Part shown: piece by piece, positions 12,371 to 23,479 of the stretch | Layout of the letters: each line of letters starts with the position of its first letter | Numbering within the stretch: the first letter of the stretch is position 1 | NCBI GenBank assembly: GCA_014904845.1 | Contig: MU119535.1 | Coordinates: forward strand, 1-53,384 | Reading direction: 5' to 3' | Length of the DNA stretch: 53,384 bases | Origin: Acephala macrosclerotiorum | Lineage: Eukaryota > Ascomycota > Leotiomycetes > Helotiales > Mollisiaceae | The notes under the pieces: generated by a model | Database searches by the model: none | The model's input: the letters and a program-made list of their open reading frames with translations, nothing else | What the model was told of the DNA's origin: nothing | Made by a program: the position numbers and the translations under genes

Positions 12371-13035
12371 ATGTTGCTTTCTTCCTTCATAGCCTTCGGC
12401 CTCCTTTTTCTAGCATCTGCCCATTGCTTGATCAGTACCGCAAGTGGTGATCTTGGTGGAAACGGCACAGGCCTTGGAGTAGCAGCAAGTGGCATCAACA
12501 ACCAAGGAGATGTGACCGTCTTCAAAGCTGCAACAGGGTTCGGAGCAGCCGGTGCTGTAAGTCCTCCCCCTTTCTTATCTTCAACACCTCACAACTAACA
12601 TCCTATTCAGGGAGGAAACGTCGTCCTCGCTACCAGCCTAACAGCTCAACTCAATATCACCGGCACAACAATTCCCTAAATCTCATCCGCCTCAGGAGTC
12701 GTCACCATGATCCTCCACCAAACCAACGCCGACGGAGCCGGTCCAATGACCTGTTCCGTCTCCGCCGACGCCCCAGGAAAAGCATTCACAGCCATGACCA
12801 TCACAACCAACGTTCCTGGCACAAACGGGAAAAGCAATGTTGCGAACGCGGATTCCCGTTGGTGGCGAGTCTGCTAGCAGGGACGACTTGTACGGGGACT
12901 GTTGCGGCGTTGACGGCGGTTTGTGCGGTTAAGTGTGTGAAACCAGTGGGGCCGTTTGGGAGTGTGGTTTTGGTGCAGCAGGTTGCTGGGAAGAAGGCCA
13001 GGGGGGCTTTGAGAGCGAAGGGTGGTTGTAAATGA
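12371..13035 (+). pseudogene. GEgh16/MAS3-type secreted protein, broken copy
   Basis: The leader MLLSSFIAFGLLFLASAHC is a clear signal peptide. It is followed by SGDLGGNGTGLGV, the N-terminal signature of the GEgh16/Egh16H/MAS family of secreted fungal proteins, some of which are expressed in appressoria. An intron at 12557-12610 (54 bp, CTAAC branch) is well formed. After it the family pattern continues (VTMILHQTNADGAGPMTCSV), but with a premature TAA at 12677-12679 where CAA is expected (a CpA to TpA change, the RIP signature). A one-base loss near 12850 shifts the frame. In the shifted frame the conserved end FPLVASLLAGTTCTGT ... KPVGPFGSVVLVQQ reads through to TGA at 13033-13035. The gene is therefore a recent pseudogene, unless the two lesions are sequencing errors. 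Confidence 0.72.
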
Positions 13036-13622
13036 GGTGTAAGTGGTGAGGTTGGTGGATGAGGATGGATGATGGCGTCAATACTTGGACGGGATTTGGT
13101 TGCCGTAACATCCTTGGAACTTTGGTGGACACTGTACTTGAGGGCCTCGTTAACTAACTAATGTCGTGGGGGGGTTGGAAATTTTCTGTTGTTGTCATGA
13201 CAAATTTCATACTCTTCGTCCAGCTCTTCGTCGTGAAGGACGTCACAACAGCAGAACAGCGGGTTGCATCGACTAGTAGCAGCAATATGCCACAGGTAAT
13301 CTTACGAAGATGTGATGAGAATGTGTATTTGTCAGAGCTACTACGTTATCGATGAATCTGTGTCGTAGAGCTGTTTTGAATTTTTGAGGCCCCGTGACAT
13401 GGTACCAACGGAACGGAAAGGAGGGGCAATCGACCTCGGTTTCGCAACTCAAAAGGGGAGACGTTTGAAAACGCGGGGTAATGTGCAACCCGGCCAGGGA
13501 CACCATCGCAACCAATTCATAAAAGTATGAAGCGCCTTTTTCAAAAAGGACGCAAAGAACCCTCTTTAGATACGACAAAGTCCGAAAGATCAGAAGTTAG
13601 ATATCGTGAAAAACCAATTAGA
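13036..13622. other. Intergenic, nothing firmly recognised
   Basis: A 64-codon plus-strand frame (13161-13355) starts with a hydrophobic stretch but has no other support. No repeat or RNA gene is visible. Confidence 0.35.
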
Positions 13623-14731
13623 ATGTCGGCTTTTACATCAGATCAGTTAGTTTCCGCTATCATACTTTAGCTGCATCCCAGTGATATCGCTAACTGGAAT
13701 CTAGAGTTGCTTTTGTAACGGGTACCTGAGCCTCATTTACTATTGCATTCTTATTTAATTGATTTGTTGTTCTAACAATTCCAATAGGAGCAGCCGGAGG
13801 AATAGGCTTCGCAATAGCCAAACAACTCATCCTAGACGGTATCACCAAAATCGCCGTCCTCGACATCTCCGCCGATGGCCTTCAATCCTCTTTCCTCTCC
13901 CTGTCCTCCCCCTTAGTCAAGATTCTTCAAATAGCAACAGACTGTAGCTCAGAACCCGAAGTCGACGCAGCTGTTGGAAAGACAGTAGCTGAATTCGGCA
14001 GACTGGATGTTTGTGTGAATGCTGCAGGGATTTCTTCAGGGAGTAGGACGGATGGGGGGAAGGGGACGGCGGAGTTGGAGAGTGAGAGTATGGAGCGAGT
14101 GTTGGGGTTGAATTTGATGGGGGTTTGGCTTTGTGAGAGGGCGCAGATTAGGCAGTTTTTGAGGCAGGAGGCCAGAGATGTCAAGTAAGTTGCTGCATTT
14201 TCCTGTCTTGTCTTTTCCGATTTTCTTTGGATTTGGGTTCGAGTCTTGGCGAGAAGATTAGAAAACGAAACGAATGATGAGAAATGAGAGCTGATGAGAA
14301 TGCAGCACGGGACTTCCGCTCAAGACGAGAGGAAGCATTGTCAACATTGGCTCCCTGACAAGCCATCGAGCTATCCCAAACTTATCGCCATATATCATGG
14401 CTAAGCATGGAGTTCTTGGTCTGTGTAGATCTGATGCCCTAGATTACGGTAAAGATGGTGTTAGGATTAATTGCATCTGTCCTGGATGGATCAAGACTGG
14501 GATGACTGAAGATTTGTGGAAAGGTGCTCATGTGAGTGTTTTGGAACCACGAATAATGATTGGTAATTTGCTGATGTTTGATAGAGCGATTTGGTGACTG
14601 GAAGAGCACCGATGGCGAGGTGGGGACACCCTGAAGAGGTTGGGTATATGGCGAGCTTTCTTTTGAGTGATAAGGCGAGTTTCGTGACTGGCGCTTCGAT
14701 ATCTGTTGATGGAGGATACGGTGCTTGCTGA
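13623..14731 (+). CDS. Short-chain dehydrogenase/reductase, five exons
   Basis: Exons: 13623-13645, 13705-13721, 13788-14184, 14306-14531 and 14585-14731, giving 269 residues. All introns are GT-AG; the first has a GCTAAC branch and the second TCTAAC. The reading shows the full classical SDR pattern: VAFVTGAAGGIG (NAD(P)-binding TGxxxGxG, residues about 9-20), VNAAG, the serine strand [11 protein letters not shown], the catalytic YIMAK (YxxxK), [12 protein letters not shown] after the active site, and the C-terminal [23 protein letters not shown]. It is predicted to be a soluble NAD(P)-dependent oxidoreductase; the substrate cannot be told. The second exon is only 17 nt. The start is chosen because this exon pair alone joins the ATG at 13623 in frame to the cofactor motif. 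Confidence 0.82.
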
Positions 14732-15215
14732 AAAGCTGTAGTTGTGCTTGAAGCTGGGCATGGAGCAATGAAGACGTAATCCAAGTCTTATTAAATCGAT
14801 CCTGTTGATTCTGAGTCAGTCTTGAGCTCTGCTGTAAAGCGGCTCATGCGGATATGAAGACAAATAGCACCCCCGTGTCCTCTAAAATGCCCACGTCACA
14901 GGTGCTCTTGTAGCTGGTTCATGTATGGTCTCTCCAAATCGTCTCCATTCTCTCCGATATCGTACACATACAAGGCAGACCAGCCGGTCCGCGAAAATGC
15001 TATACCCGTCAATATACATTACAACCCGAAACGCCTGGCTATGTGAAAGCAGAGGGAAGATTTGCACAAAAAAGTGCTCATGTCGCCGCAGAGTGGCGAT
15101 TTTCTAGGCCCGGTTCGAACCAAGTCCTGCACTTTCATCCTCCCAGAAATACAACTCCTCGTTCCCCTTAGGTCACTGTCTCAAGACCGCATCAGCTCAG
15201 CTCATCGATCGAAGG
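14732..15215. other. Short intergenic region between convergent genes
   Basis: The region lies between the SDR (plus) and TIM16 (minus) 3' ends. A GGTTCGAACC string near 15110 resembles a tRNA T-loop, but no tRNA fold can be built around it. Confidence 0.4.
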
Positions 15216-15730
15216 CTACCGGTCCTTGAATACCTTCGGCTTCCACCCTTCTTTCAGTTCCGCTTCCCGTTCCACCTTCTCCGCCGCCGACCTAATCTCT
15301 GCCTCTATCCGTTCCCTCGCCCGTAACACCTTGCTCTGAAGATAGAAACTCCCCCCTTTCTTCGGATCGTTGACATCGAATAGCTTTTTGAATCGTGATG
15401 TAACGTCTTCTAGGTTCGCTTTTCCGCCTTGTGGTGGTTTTACGTTGAGGATCTTGCAGGCTTCTTCGAGGGTAAGGCCTTGGGAGGCAAATGTGTTTGC
15501 GGCGCCTGGGTTGTTCTTTGCTTGGGCTTTGGCGTAGGAGGCGCTGGCGGAGGCTTGTTTGTATGCTTCTCGGAAGGCGGTACCTAGGACCCGGCTTCCG
15601 GTGATGACCACCTGGGTTATTATTCGATGCGCCTGAAACGGAGTTAGCAGAGCTCTTTATGGATAGTTGAGATATGGGCGAGGCGTGGGGCATTGATGTA
15701 TTTCAATGTAAAGAAATGGAAACCTACCAT
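15216..15730 (-). CDS. PAM16: Mitochondrial import motor subunit TIM16/PAM16
   Basis: Two exons on the minus strand. Exon 1 (15728-15730) is the ATG alone. Intron 15633-15727 (95 bp) starts GTAGGT and ends CTAACTCCGTTTCAG. Exon 2 (15632-15216) begins AHRIITQVVITGSRVLGTAF. The protein has 139 residues, the normal family length. It holds the degenerate J-like domain (LTLEEACKILNV ... GGSFYLQSKVLRARERIEAE), which lacks the HPD triad of true J proteins, as expected. In the presequence translocase-associated motor, PAM16 binds the J protein PAM18 and controls its stimulation of mitochondrial Hsp70 on the matrix side of TIM23. The gene is intact. It is divergent from the YIP1 gene, with about 320 bp between start codons. 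Confidence 0.95.
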
Positions 15731-16052
15731 GGTGTGAGAAAAACGAGAAGCAGGCAACTCTGTTTCGACGAGAATTGGGTGTTGAAGGTCGAGCGGAACA
15801 CAAGCAAAGTCGAATGAGGATTTCGGGATCTTTGACTTTTACAACAGAATTTCTGCGGGAATCGGCGTCATGATTTTCCGCTCGAACTTAAAATTATCTT
15901 AGCGCCTCATTATTGAGGCCAGCACGACCGTATCAAGAAAACACCTTACAGAAAGCTCCACCGGCCAAAATACAAATGCTGCCTTGAATCCTCCATTTCT
16001 GCCATTCACATACCATACTCTTTCCTTCTCCTCATCACAGCACAGCTTCATA

Positions 16053-17032
16053 ATGACGCAATTCTTCCCCCAACAGCCACCTCAAAACCAAGGATACAAC
16101 GCGCAAAACCTCCAATTCTACCCATCCTCATACACACCAAATACCGTCTCTGGCCACGCAACGCCTTCTCAAGCATACAATTATGGGTCTGGACTGGCGG
16201 GTAGTCCTGGATATGGAGTTGGAGGGGGATATGGAGCGAGTTTTGGGGCACAGCCGGGGGTTAGTGGGAGAATGGGTGAGGCAGGTGGATTGAGGACGGG
16301 GTGGTTGGCTGCTTTTGGGACGGAGGGGTATGATGGGGAGCCGCCGTTGTTGGAGGAGTTGGGTGTTAATTTTGGGCATATACAGGCAAAAGTATTTTCT
16401 CCCCTTCCCATTCTATTCTCCAGGATTTCAAGATTGTAAAGTGATCGCTAACAGAAAGGCAACAGACATTAGCAGTCCTCAACCCCCTAGCCCACATCGA
16501 CCAACACATAATGGACGACTCCGACCTCGCCGGCCCCATCCTCTTTTTCCTCCTCTTCGGCACCTTCCTCCTCTTCTCGGGCCGTGTCCATTTCGGCTAC
16601 ATCTACGGCCTCGCCCTCCTCGGTTCCGTCGCCCTCCATCTCGTCCTGTCCCTAATGTCACCTCCCGCCGACTCATCAGGAGCACCTTCTCCTCATCCAA
16701 CATCCTCGTCACATCTTTCAAGCACGTTGACGTTCCCGAGAAGTGCATCGGTGCTGGGGTATTGTTTGTTGCCGTTGGTGTTGACTAGTTTGATTGGGGT
16801 GGTGTTGCCGATGGGTGGGATGTTGGGGTATGTGTTGACTAGTTTGGCGATTGTTTGGTGTACGTATAGTTCGAGCGCGATGTTTTGTGCGGTGGGGAGG
16901 ATGAGGGGGATGAGGGGGTTGGTGGCGTATCCGTTGGCGCTATTCTATGTGGGCTTTGGGATTATGGGGATCTTTTCGAGTAGAGGGAGTCAAGGGCTGC
17001 CGAAAGTTGGCAAGGTGGGCACGAGTTTGTGA
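16053..17032 (+). CDS. YIP1: YIP1 family Golgi/ER membrane protein
   Basis: Two exons, 16053-16391 and 16466-17032, with a 74-bp intron containing GCTAAC and ending CAACAG; 301 residues. The N-terminal half is cytosolic and rich in Gln, Pro, Tyr and Gly (QFFPQQPPQNQGYN). The exon junction reads NFGHIQAK-TLAVLNPL, which matches the conserved YIP1 segment before the membrane part. DSDLAGPILFFLLFGTFLL follows, then about five hydrophobic segments in total. YIP1 proteins bind Rab GTPases and act in COPII vesicle formation and ER-Golgi transport. A start 69 bp upstream is in frame, but the ATG at 16053 gives the usual N-terminus. Intact. The second-half codons turn G-rich, which is only local composition. 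Confidence 0.92.
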
Positions 17033-17511
17033 GCGTTTTTTTAAGGGGGCGTGGGGCGGTTCTTTGAGCTTTAGCCATGGCATGGAATAGGGCGGTATGG
17101 TTGGGAAAATCAACGGTGTATGTGTAGCTACAATGGAGCCCCGTTGAGTTAATGGGGCTGGTGGGATAGATAATGCACAAATGCTAATCGAACATCGAAC
17201 TTCGGATCTTCTACTTAGTCATTCTAGCAGGTTGGAACATTTGGATTTAGAGTATTGGGTGCGAAGAATCATCCATGTGTGGTTGGTATACGCCCAAAAA
17301 TGCCGCGCCAGTAACACCCAGAACACCTTAATGCACCCTTTCTCCAATCTCGTTGTCCCAATCATACACCCTAACACCCAACTCCTCTCCCATCCAGTGA
17401 ACACCACCCAAATCACTGGAACTCTTTGCCCGATGCTCCGAACGTCCAAGCCTAGAGCAGAAACCGACATCAAGACATAGACTGACGTGAGGCGGGAATT
17501 ATCATAGATCC
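17033..17511. other. Intergenic between convergent genes
   Basis: The 3' regions of YIP1 (plus) and the peroxin gene (minus). Nothing further recognised. Confidence 0.5.
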
Positions 17512-19395
17512 TCACTCCAAGCCCATCCTCAAATCATCACCAACTCCCCAATCCTCCACCTTCGGTCTACTCGCAATGCTAATATCATCATCACTCCCCC
17601 TACTACTATAAACACTCATCCTACTATTCTGACTGGTCTCCGTCCCTCTTCTCTTCAAATTACTAGGTCGTCTCGACCTCCCCGTACTAACTCCATTCTT
17701 AAAACTCTTCAAACTCTCTTTATCACTTTTCGAGTTCATGCTTTTGCTATCATTCTCTTTTTCTTCTAGGATGGAAAGAGAGCGGAGACTGACTCTATCG
17801 CGTGAGTGGATGGATGCTGTGTCGTTGTATTCTGGTGGGGAGGAGGATATCGAGGTGCTGGTTTGGTGGTTGGACTTTGTATTAGTGCGGATGGGGGTTC
17901 GGTCGTTGTCGAGGCTGGATGAGAGAGAGACGGGTGCGTGAGTTGGGGTGGGAGGAGGTGTTATTTCGGTGGAAGGGGAAACTTCGACGAGTTCGGCGTC
18001 TCGGTACCATTTTCTGCGACGGGTGTAGCGGCCCCAGCCATCGACTCCTCGACGACCGTTTTGCCACTGATGACTATTATTTTTTGAGACTGGTTTGGGG
18101 AGAGGTGGGGAACTTACCTTGTTGTCGTAGTAGATCCATCCCTGGCCGCCGTCGGTGGCATCGGCTTTTGCTTTGATACCTCCTTCGTCACTGTCGCCGG
18201 CTCCTTCTACGAGCCATTGACTGCCTTCAACCCATCTCCATCTCGCATTCCCCTCTTCTACATCTGGGAGCTCGAACTCCTCTTTTGTTGGAGCGGGATT
18301 TAGATGCTCATCTGTCCATGCGGCTCTCTCGTAGGCAAACAACGATGTAGTCCATCCTAGTCCGACCCACCTCCGCTGATTCTCATACAATATGAAAGTA
18401 AACCGAACTCCTGGAGCATCTGGCCTCCTCTTGGCCGCTGCAGTAGCTGCTAAGGAAGTCTTCTCCTGTTGGTCAGACTTCGGTCTCGGCGGCAAGTCTG
18501 GCTTCTCCCCATCAACGGATTGTGGGACGGGAGGCTCAGCGAAGTGAAGACCCGTTACTAAATGACATACTCGTCGGACAGTCTGAGACCTCCATAGGAT
18601 GGTCCTTGATATTCTATGGGGTCGGGAATGCCAGGTGAGGAACATCGTCCCTGCGAAGAGAGCTATCCGCTTGGTGGTGATGATTCGCACTGGGCTGAAG
18701 GTGAAGAGTATCCATATTGGAGTGACGAGTAAGATTCGGATGAGGAGCGTGGTGAGAGCTGGTCTGGTCGTTGCGGATGTGGCGGTTCGTTGTGTTGAAA
18801 GGAAGTCGGTGAGCTCCAGTAGAGGATCAAGGAGCAAGTTACATCGTGATGTGAACTCCTTCAGCGTCTCAACAATCTCGTCTAAGGTCTTCTGATGCTT
18901 CAAGCTTGTAGCCTCCGATTCCATTCTCTTATGTCCCTTCTGATTCGGATTCTGCTTCTCCCCGGTCCAGCCTGTTGATGACAGCGGCGAATATCTCCTC
19001 GAGTACATTCCCAGTATTAATCCCATAACCACCACTAGCGGACCTGCATATCTCATTACTACATCTCCATAGCTCACTACTCCCCAAAATGCAGCAACGA
19101 GCAAGAAGCTCTCCCATGGATCACCGCTCGTCCATGTCAGCAACCCCGCAAACTTATTAAGAGGCAGCAAGAACGGATGCGAATACGCCAAAGCCCTCGT
19201 GATCTGCGGAGGAGTCGCTATCAATAACGGAGACTTCTGGTGTACTAGAATCGTGGATCTTTGCTTGTTCACCGAGGTTCCGTGCGAGAGACTGGCTGGG
19301 GAAAAGACGGCGGTCGTCGGGGGGTTTGGATCATTGAGGACTGGCGGACCTCCATCTTCATCTCTGCGTGATGAACTTGGAGTGGAAGACATCAT
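17512..19395 (-). CDS. PEX28-32/PEX24-type peroxisomal membrane protein with DysF domain
   Basis: A minus-strand gene. A 51-bp intron (18067-18117, GTAAGT...CATCAG) lies inside the otherwise open frame. Splicing gives 610 residues and restores the DysF pattern YYDNK-WQNGRRGVDGWGRY; unspliced reading would give 627. Order: a disordered Ser/Pro N-terminus; the family block LLIATPPQITRALAYSHPF; membrane segments around residues 80-135 and about 215-250; the first DysF half (RFTFILYENQRRWVGLGWT); the second half (GWGRYTRRRKWYRDAELVEV); then a long Ser/Arg-rich disordered tail. Fungal members sit in the peroxisome/ER membrane and control peroxisome number, size and contact sites. Which paralogue this is cannot be told by eye. 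The gene is intact. Confidence 0.88.
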   Translation of the reverse strand: MMSSTPSSSRRDEDGGPPVLNDPNPPTTAVFSPASLSHGTSVNKQRSTILVHQKSPLLIATPPQITRALAYSHPFLLPLNKFAGLLTWTSGDPWESFLLVAAFWGVVSYGDVVMRYAGPLVVVMGLILGMYSRRYSPLSSTGWTGEKQNPNQKGHKRMESEATSLKHQKTLDEIVETLKEFTSRCNLLLDPLLELTDFLSTQRTATSATTRPALTTLLIRILLVTPIWILFTFSPVRIITTKRIALFAGTMFLTWHSRPHRISRTILWRSQTVRRVCHLVTGLHFAEPPVPQSVDGEKPDLPPRPKSDQQEKTSLAATAAAKRRPDAPGVRFTFILYENQRRWVGLGWTTSLFAYERAAWTDEHLNPAPTKEEFELPDVEEGNARWRWVEGSQWLVEGAGDSDEGGIKAKADATDGGQGWIYYDNKVSSPPLPKPVSKNNSHQWQNGRRGVDGWGRYTRRRKWYRDAELVEVSPSTEITPPPTPTHAPVSLSSSLDNDRTPIRTNTKSNHQTSTSISSSPPEYNDTASIHSRDRVSLRSLSILEEKENDSKSMNSKSDKESLKSFKNGVSTGRSRRPSNLKRRGTETSQNSRMSVYSSRGSDDDISIASRPKVEDWGVGDDLRMGLE

Positions 19396-19977
19396 CCAAT
19401 GGGTATCCTTTTTAAAAGGTTAGCCATTGGTGTAGTTGTGGGAGGTAGAGCTGGAATCATACGAAAACAGACATGATCCAACGTCATTGCACGCCAAGCA
19501 GGCTTCGGACCACGGAAAATGGCACTGGGGTTCCCTAGCACATTTGAACAAGGAAATGAAGGATATTAAGGATGATACTGTGGGATAATTCAATTTCTAG
19601 AATATTAGAATAATAATTACAAAGGGGTACGGTTGAATGCGTCAGAGTCAAAGACCGGCACGAGACTCTGCACTCCCTCGGTGTTCACATGCTGACCACT
19701 TTGAGCAGCCTTGCATTACAAGGCTAGACTTATTTTGCTCTAGATATCAACTGAACGAAAATAGTTCTAGACTCAAGCAAATAATTACATTTCATACCCA
19801 GAGCACCCATATCAGGATTTCTTCTAATCGAGTTTGAGCATACAGAATGACAAAAGAGTTTACGAGTTGCAGAGCGCAATCACGATCGGGCTCATAACGC
19901 TAAGCTTAACCTGGTTAGCGCGCCTTCGAATCTCGTCAGAAATTTCGTTATTGCGTTGTCCATCATCTTCAAACATC
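19396..19977. other. Divergent promoter region between peroxin and poly(A) polymerase genes
   Basis: About 580 bp separate two start codons pointing apart, so both promoters should lie here. An in-frame extension of the downstream gene up to 19834 would need a non-ATG start and is not adopted. Confidence 0.5.
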
Positions 19978-22559
19978 ATGACCAGATCGAAAAACAAGAG
20001 AACCGGTGGACCAGCCAAGAAACAAGTCGACAACATGTCGTCGCGCCAGCCCCCTCTACCACCTGGCCCCCCTCCTCCGAGAGCCTACAACGATTCGTAC
20101 GACAGAAATCGCGGTGGTGATGGCTACCACCCTGGTCCTCGATACAATGACGCTCCACCACCATTTACCTTCAGAGGCAGTGGTGGCGGAGATTCGTATC
20201 AACCGCGCCCACGATCTCCTCCCCGATACAGCTCAGGCCAAGATGACCGATACTACCGTCCTCACTCACCTCCTCCAGCTCCTCGACCAGAAGCTAGTAC
20301 ATACCGCCCATCCTACAACCAGGACTTCAACTTCCGTTACGATGCGCCACCTGGCCTTGATTATCGCGCTGCCGATCAGTATCGTGCTCCTCAAAGAGAG
20401 CCTGCGCGCCAGAGCAATGGTAATCGAAATAATGATCGCGGTTCTCGTGGCCAACGTGGACGCGGTGGTGGCCGTGGTCGCGGAGGCCCAAGAATGGCGT
20501 CTGAGCGAGACTTCCTGAAGACCAACCGTGAACCTACACCTGAGCTCATGCCAGGCATGGATGAAGATGCTGGAAACGGTGTGAGATACAAAGCTGTCGA
20601 TGATCTTTCAGACAGCGATGAAGCCGAGATGGATGTCTCCAACTCTGATGACGAAAACGAAGCCGACCAGCCCAAGAAGAAGCAAGCTCGCGCCGAAACA
20701 CAGGCTGCTGACGGTGACAGTGTTCCTCGCTGGTCCAATCCTGATCCCTACACCGCTCTGCCCCCTCCAGATGAGTCCCAACGAAGGAAGAAAGACGTCG
20801 TCAAATTGATCAGAAAGGCTCGCGTTGATGCTGCCCAAGAGGGTGCAAAGACTGAAGCTGCTGCTGCTGATTTCATTTCTTTCGATTTTGATGATGACAA
20901 GGTTGATGACAAGCCAGGCCATCAATTTGGACTTGGTGTGGAAAGGGCTCCAACCGGACCTCGATCGGGCAAAAATGATGCTCCACCCCAACAGGGTATG
21001 CAAGAGCAATCCCATGCGCCTGGCACAACTCTCAATTCGCAAGAGCGATCATTCAATCCGATCAACATCTCTACATCTAATATCAAGGTCAGTGCAGGTG
21101 ATATCGGTGGCGATTTACGAGCTCCAAACGGTCTTCCGACCCGACAGAATGACTGGCCAAATTCTGCATCAAGCAGCAAGGCAGGCATGCAATTTTCACT
21201 CCCAGCTGCTCTACCGGCCAACCATGTCAAGACGACACCCGTTTCCCTCGAATCGGATCCAAATCTAGGCAGTAGAAAGCGTGACTTCGATGATCAGATC
21301 AAAGGCCCTCCAAGAATTCACGCCCCTAATTTGGGCAAGGGGGCGAAACCTGCCAGTGGAAAAATTGTCAGACAATGGCAACCAGTACCTGGTCAATCTC
21401 CGACTCCGTGGATTTCAATGGATCATTCAGACTCAGCTAGCATGGGTGTTTGGTAAGTTTCGTCCTCTTGAAATTCGCCATCTCGCTAATTACCTTCAGG
21501 CTTCACAAAGAGATCATGGACTTCTACCACTACGTAAAGCCCAGAGATTTTGAGCAATTCCTCCGGGTCAAGTTGGTGGAGAATCTACGTTCGAAAATCA
21601 AGAATCATTTTGCGAAAGACGCTGATGTCCTTGCTTTCGGATCATTTCCCGCTGGTTTGTACCTTCCCACTGCCGATATGGATCTTGTCTGTGTTTCCGA
21701 TTCGTTCATGAATAGAGGACATGCCGTTCTTGGTAGCTCGAAAGTTCTCTTCAATTTCAAGAAGTTTGTCTATGATCAGCGTCTAGCTCTAGATGATAAG
21801 ATTGAGTGTGTCCCTAAGGCCAAGGTTCCACTCGTCAAGTACGTCGACAAGATCACCGGTCTCAAAGTCGATATCTCTTTCGAGAACGAGACAGGCCTGA
21901 TTGCCAACAAGACATTTCAGGAGTGGAAGACAACTTTCCCAGCCATGCCAATTATTGTCTCGCTGATTAAGCATTTGTTGGCCATGCGAGGTCTGAACGA
22001 GCCTGTCAACGGCGGCATTGGCGGCTTTTCTGTCATCTGTCTCGTTGTAAGTCTTCTACAGAACATGCCCCAAGTTCAGAGCAGGACTATGATTCCCGAG
22101 CATAATTTGGGCGAGATCCTCATGGAATTCTTTGACCTCTACGGCAACCAGTTCAACATCGAGACTACAGCAATTTCCCTCAATCCACCAGGATATATCT
22201 CAAAGGTAAGTGGTAGCTCTTCACTGCACACGTCCTGGCTAACAGCCTGCTAGGCACATGCGAACGTTCCCTACAAGAGAAATAATCCCTATAAGTTTAT
22301 GATTATCGATCCTAATCGATCCTCGAACGACATATCCGGTGGTGCTAGTAATTCTGGAGCTATTGTCAACCTCTTTTCCGAGTGTTACAAAAACCTGCAG
22401 TCGCGACTAGCTCACTTGCAGTACTCTCCTGAGCGTCGCTGCCAGAGCATCCTTGGTAGCATCATTGGCGGCAACTACTCTTCCTTCAGCCTTCAGCGCG
22501 AGCATCTTGCCCACGTCCATGAACACCTCTATGGCCCGGTTGACTGTACTGCCACCTGA
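19978..22559 (+). CDS. TRF4/Cid14-type non-canonical poly(A) polymerase
   Basis: Exons: 19978-21452, 21500-22205 and 22254-22559, with introns of 47 and 48 bp (GTAAGT donors); 828 residues. The first 480 or so are disordered: Pro-rich (PPLPPGPPPP), then an RGG-type stretch (GSRGQRGRGGGRGRGG), then acidic. The catalytic part begins with IMDFYHYVKPRDFEQFLR. The nucleotidyltransferase motif GSFPAGLYLPTADMDLVC (about residue 540) carries the two metal-binding Asp, with the third in LKVDISF. The PAP-associated part contains VNGGIGGFSVICLVVSLLQ and the nucleotide-recognition loop FMIIDPNRSSNDISGGASN. Trf4 proteins add short A tails to defective RNAs for exosome decay in the TRAMP complex. All catalytic residues are present. 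The start at 19978 is the first in-frame ATG. Confidence 0.9.
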
Positions 22560-23420
22560 TCGATTGCTAATCTGCGTGTTGCCTTTGTACCCACCACTGG
22601 AGTTTCTTGCTTCGGATACATTGCAGCGTACTTTTCTGGACCATTGACGACTAGCATGGCATAAGTTTCTTCCCATTGGCATCATTTGCTATTTCCGCTT
22701 CGATTCGTACAAAGTTTTTAAGGAAGGTTCTGCATTAAATGGCGTATGGACAAGATGGATGGATGATACCCAGTGGCGTTGCGGTCACGACCTGTACACT
22801 AGCTCTGGGATTTTCATTTCCTTCGTCTCTGTTTCTTTAGAACAATGGAGATTTGATGACTAACATGGCAATAGTGATCGAATCGAGTCCCTGATGCCTC
22901 CCAAAGACTTCAAAGACACAAAATCGATCACTGCGCCCAAAATCAATGCATAGCACATTAAAAATCTCCTGGACCTTGATCACGCTTGCTTCATTCGAGT
23001 TGACCTTGCCTGCATACCAGGTTGCCGTTACCTTCTTATTGATCTTTCTGTTTTAGGAATGCCTTGATCGCATTTGCTGAAATCGTTTCTGATGTGCCTC
23101 GCTTGCCTCGACTGCTAGGATGGCGTTACCCGCTGATCGCTCTTTCTCTTCTAGGACTGCGCTGGGTGTGACTGCCTTAAAAGGACAGAAACAATAACCC
23201 CGAGTGTTTGGTATCGACTGGGCAATTCGAGATCTGGTGAGCGAGCTCATGCTCGTCCCCGATCTCGAATTGCCTTTCTTTCTCACTGTGGTGTCACTTT
23301 GTGTGTAGCCATGGAGAGGATCTAGTTACAGAAAGTCTTCCAAATATCAAGAGAAATCTCCGACCTCCCCTCGCATATTTTCACACGCCTAACCAATCAC
23401 TTCACTTCCAACTATCCTCA
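22560..23420. other. Intergenic, nothing recognised
   Basis: Ordinary GC. Short frames only (for example 23053-23286 minus), without motifs. It contains the 3' region of the poly(A) polymerase gene. Confidence 0.4.
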
Positions 23421-23479
23421 AGGCATGTGCACAACTTCTACTTCAAAGCAGATTATATATTCTCCCAACTATTGTTACG

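Noticed and set aside
15095..15130. tRNA-like T-loop string GGTTCGAACC
   Set aside because: The flanking bases do not form a T stem, acceptor stem or anticodon arm.
19834..19977. 48-codon N-terminal extension of the TRF4-type gene
   Set aside because: The extension has no ATG start and a hydrophobic, non-family-like composition; the first in-frame ATG is at 19978.
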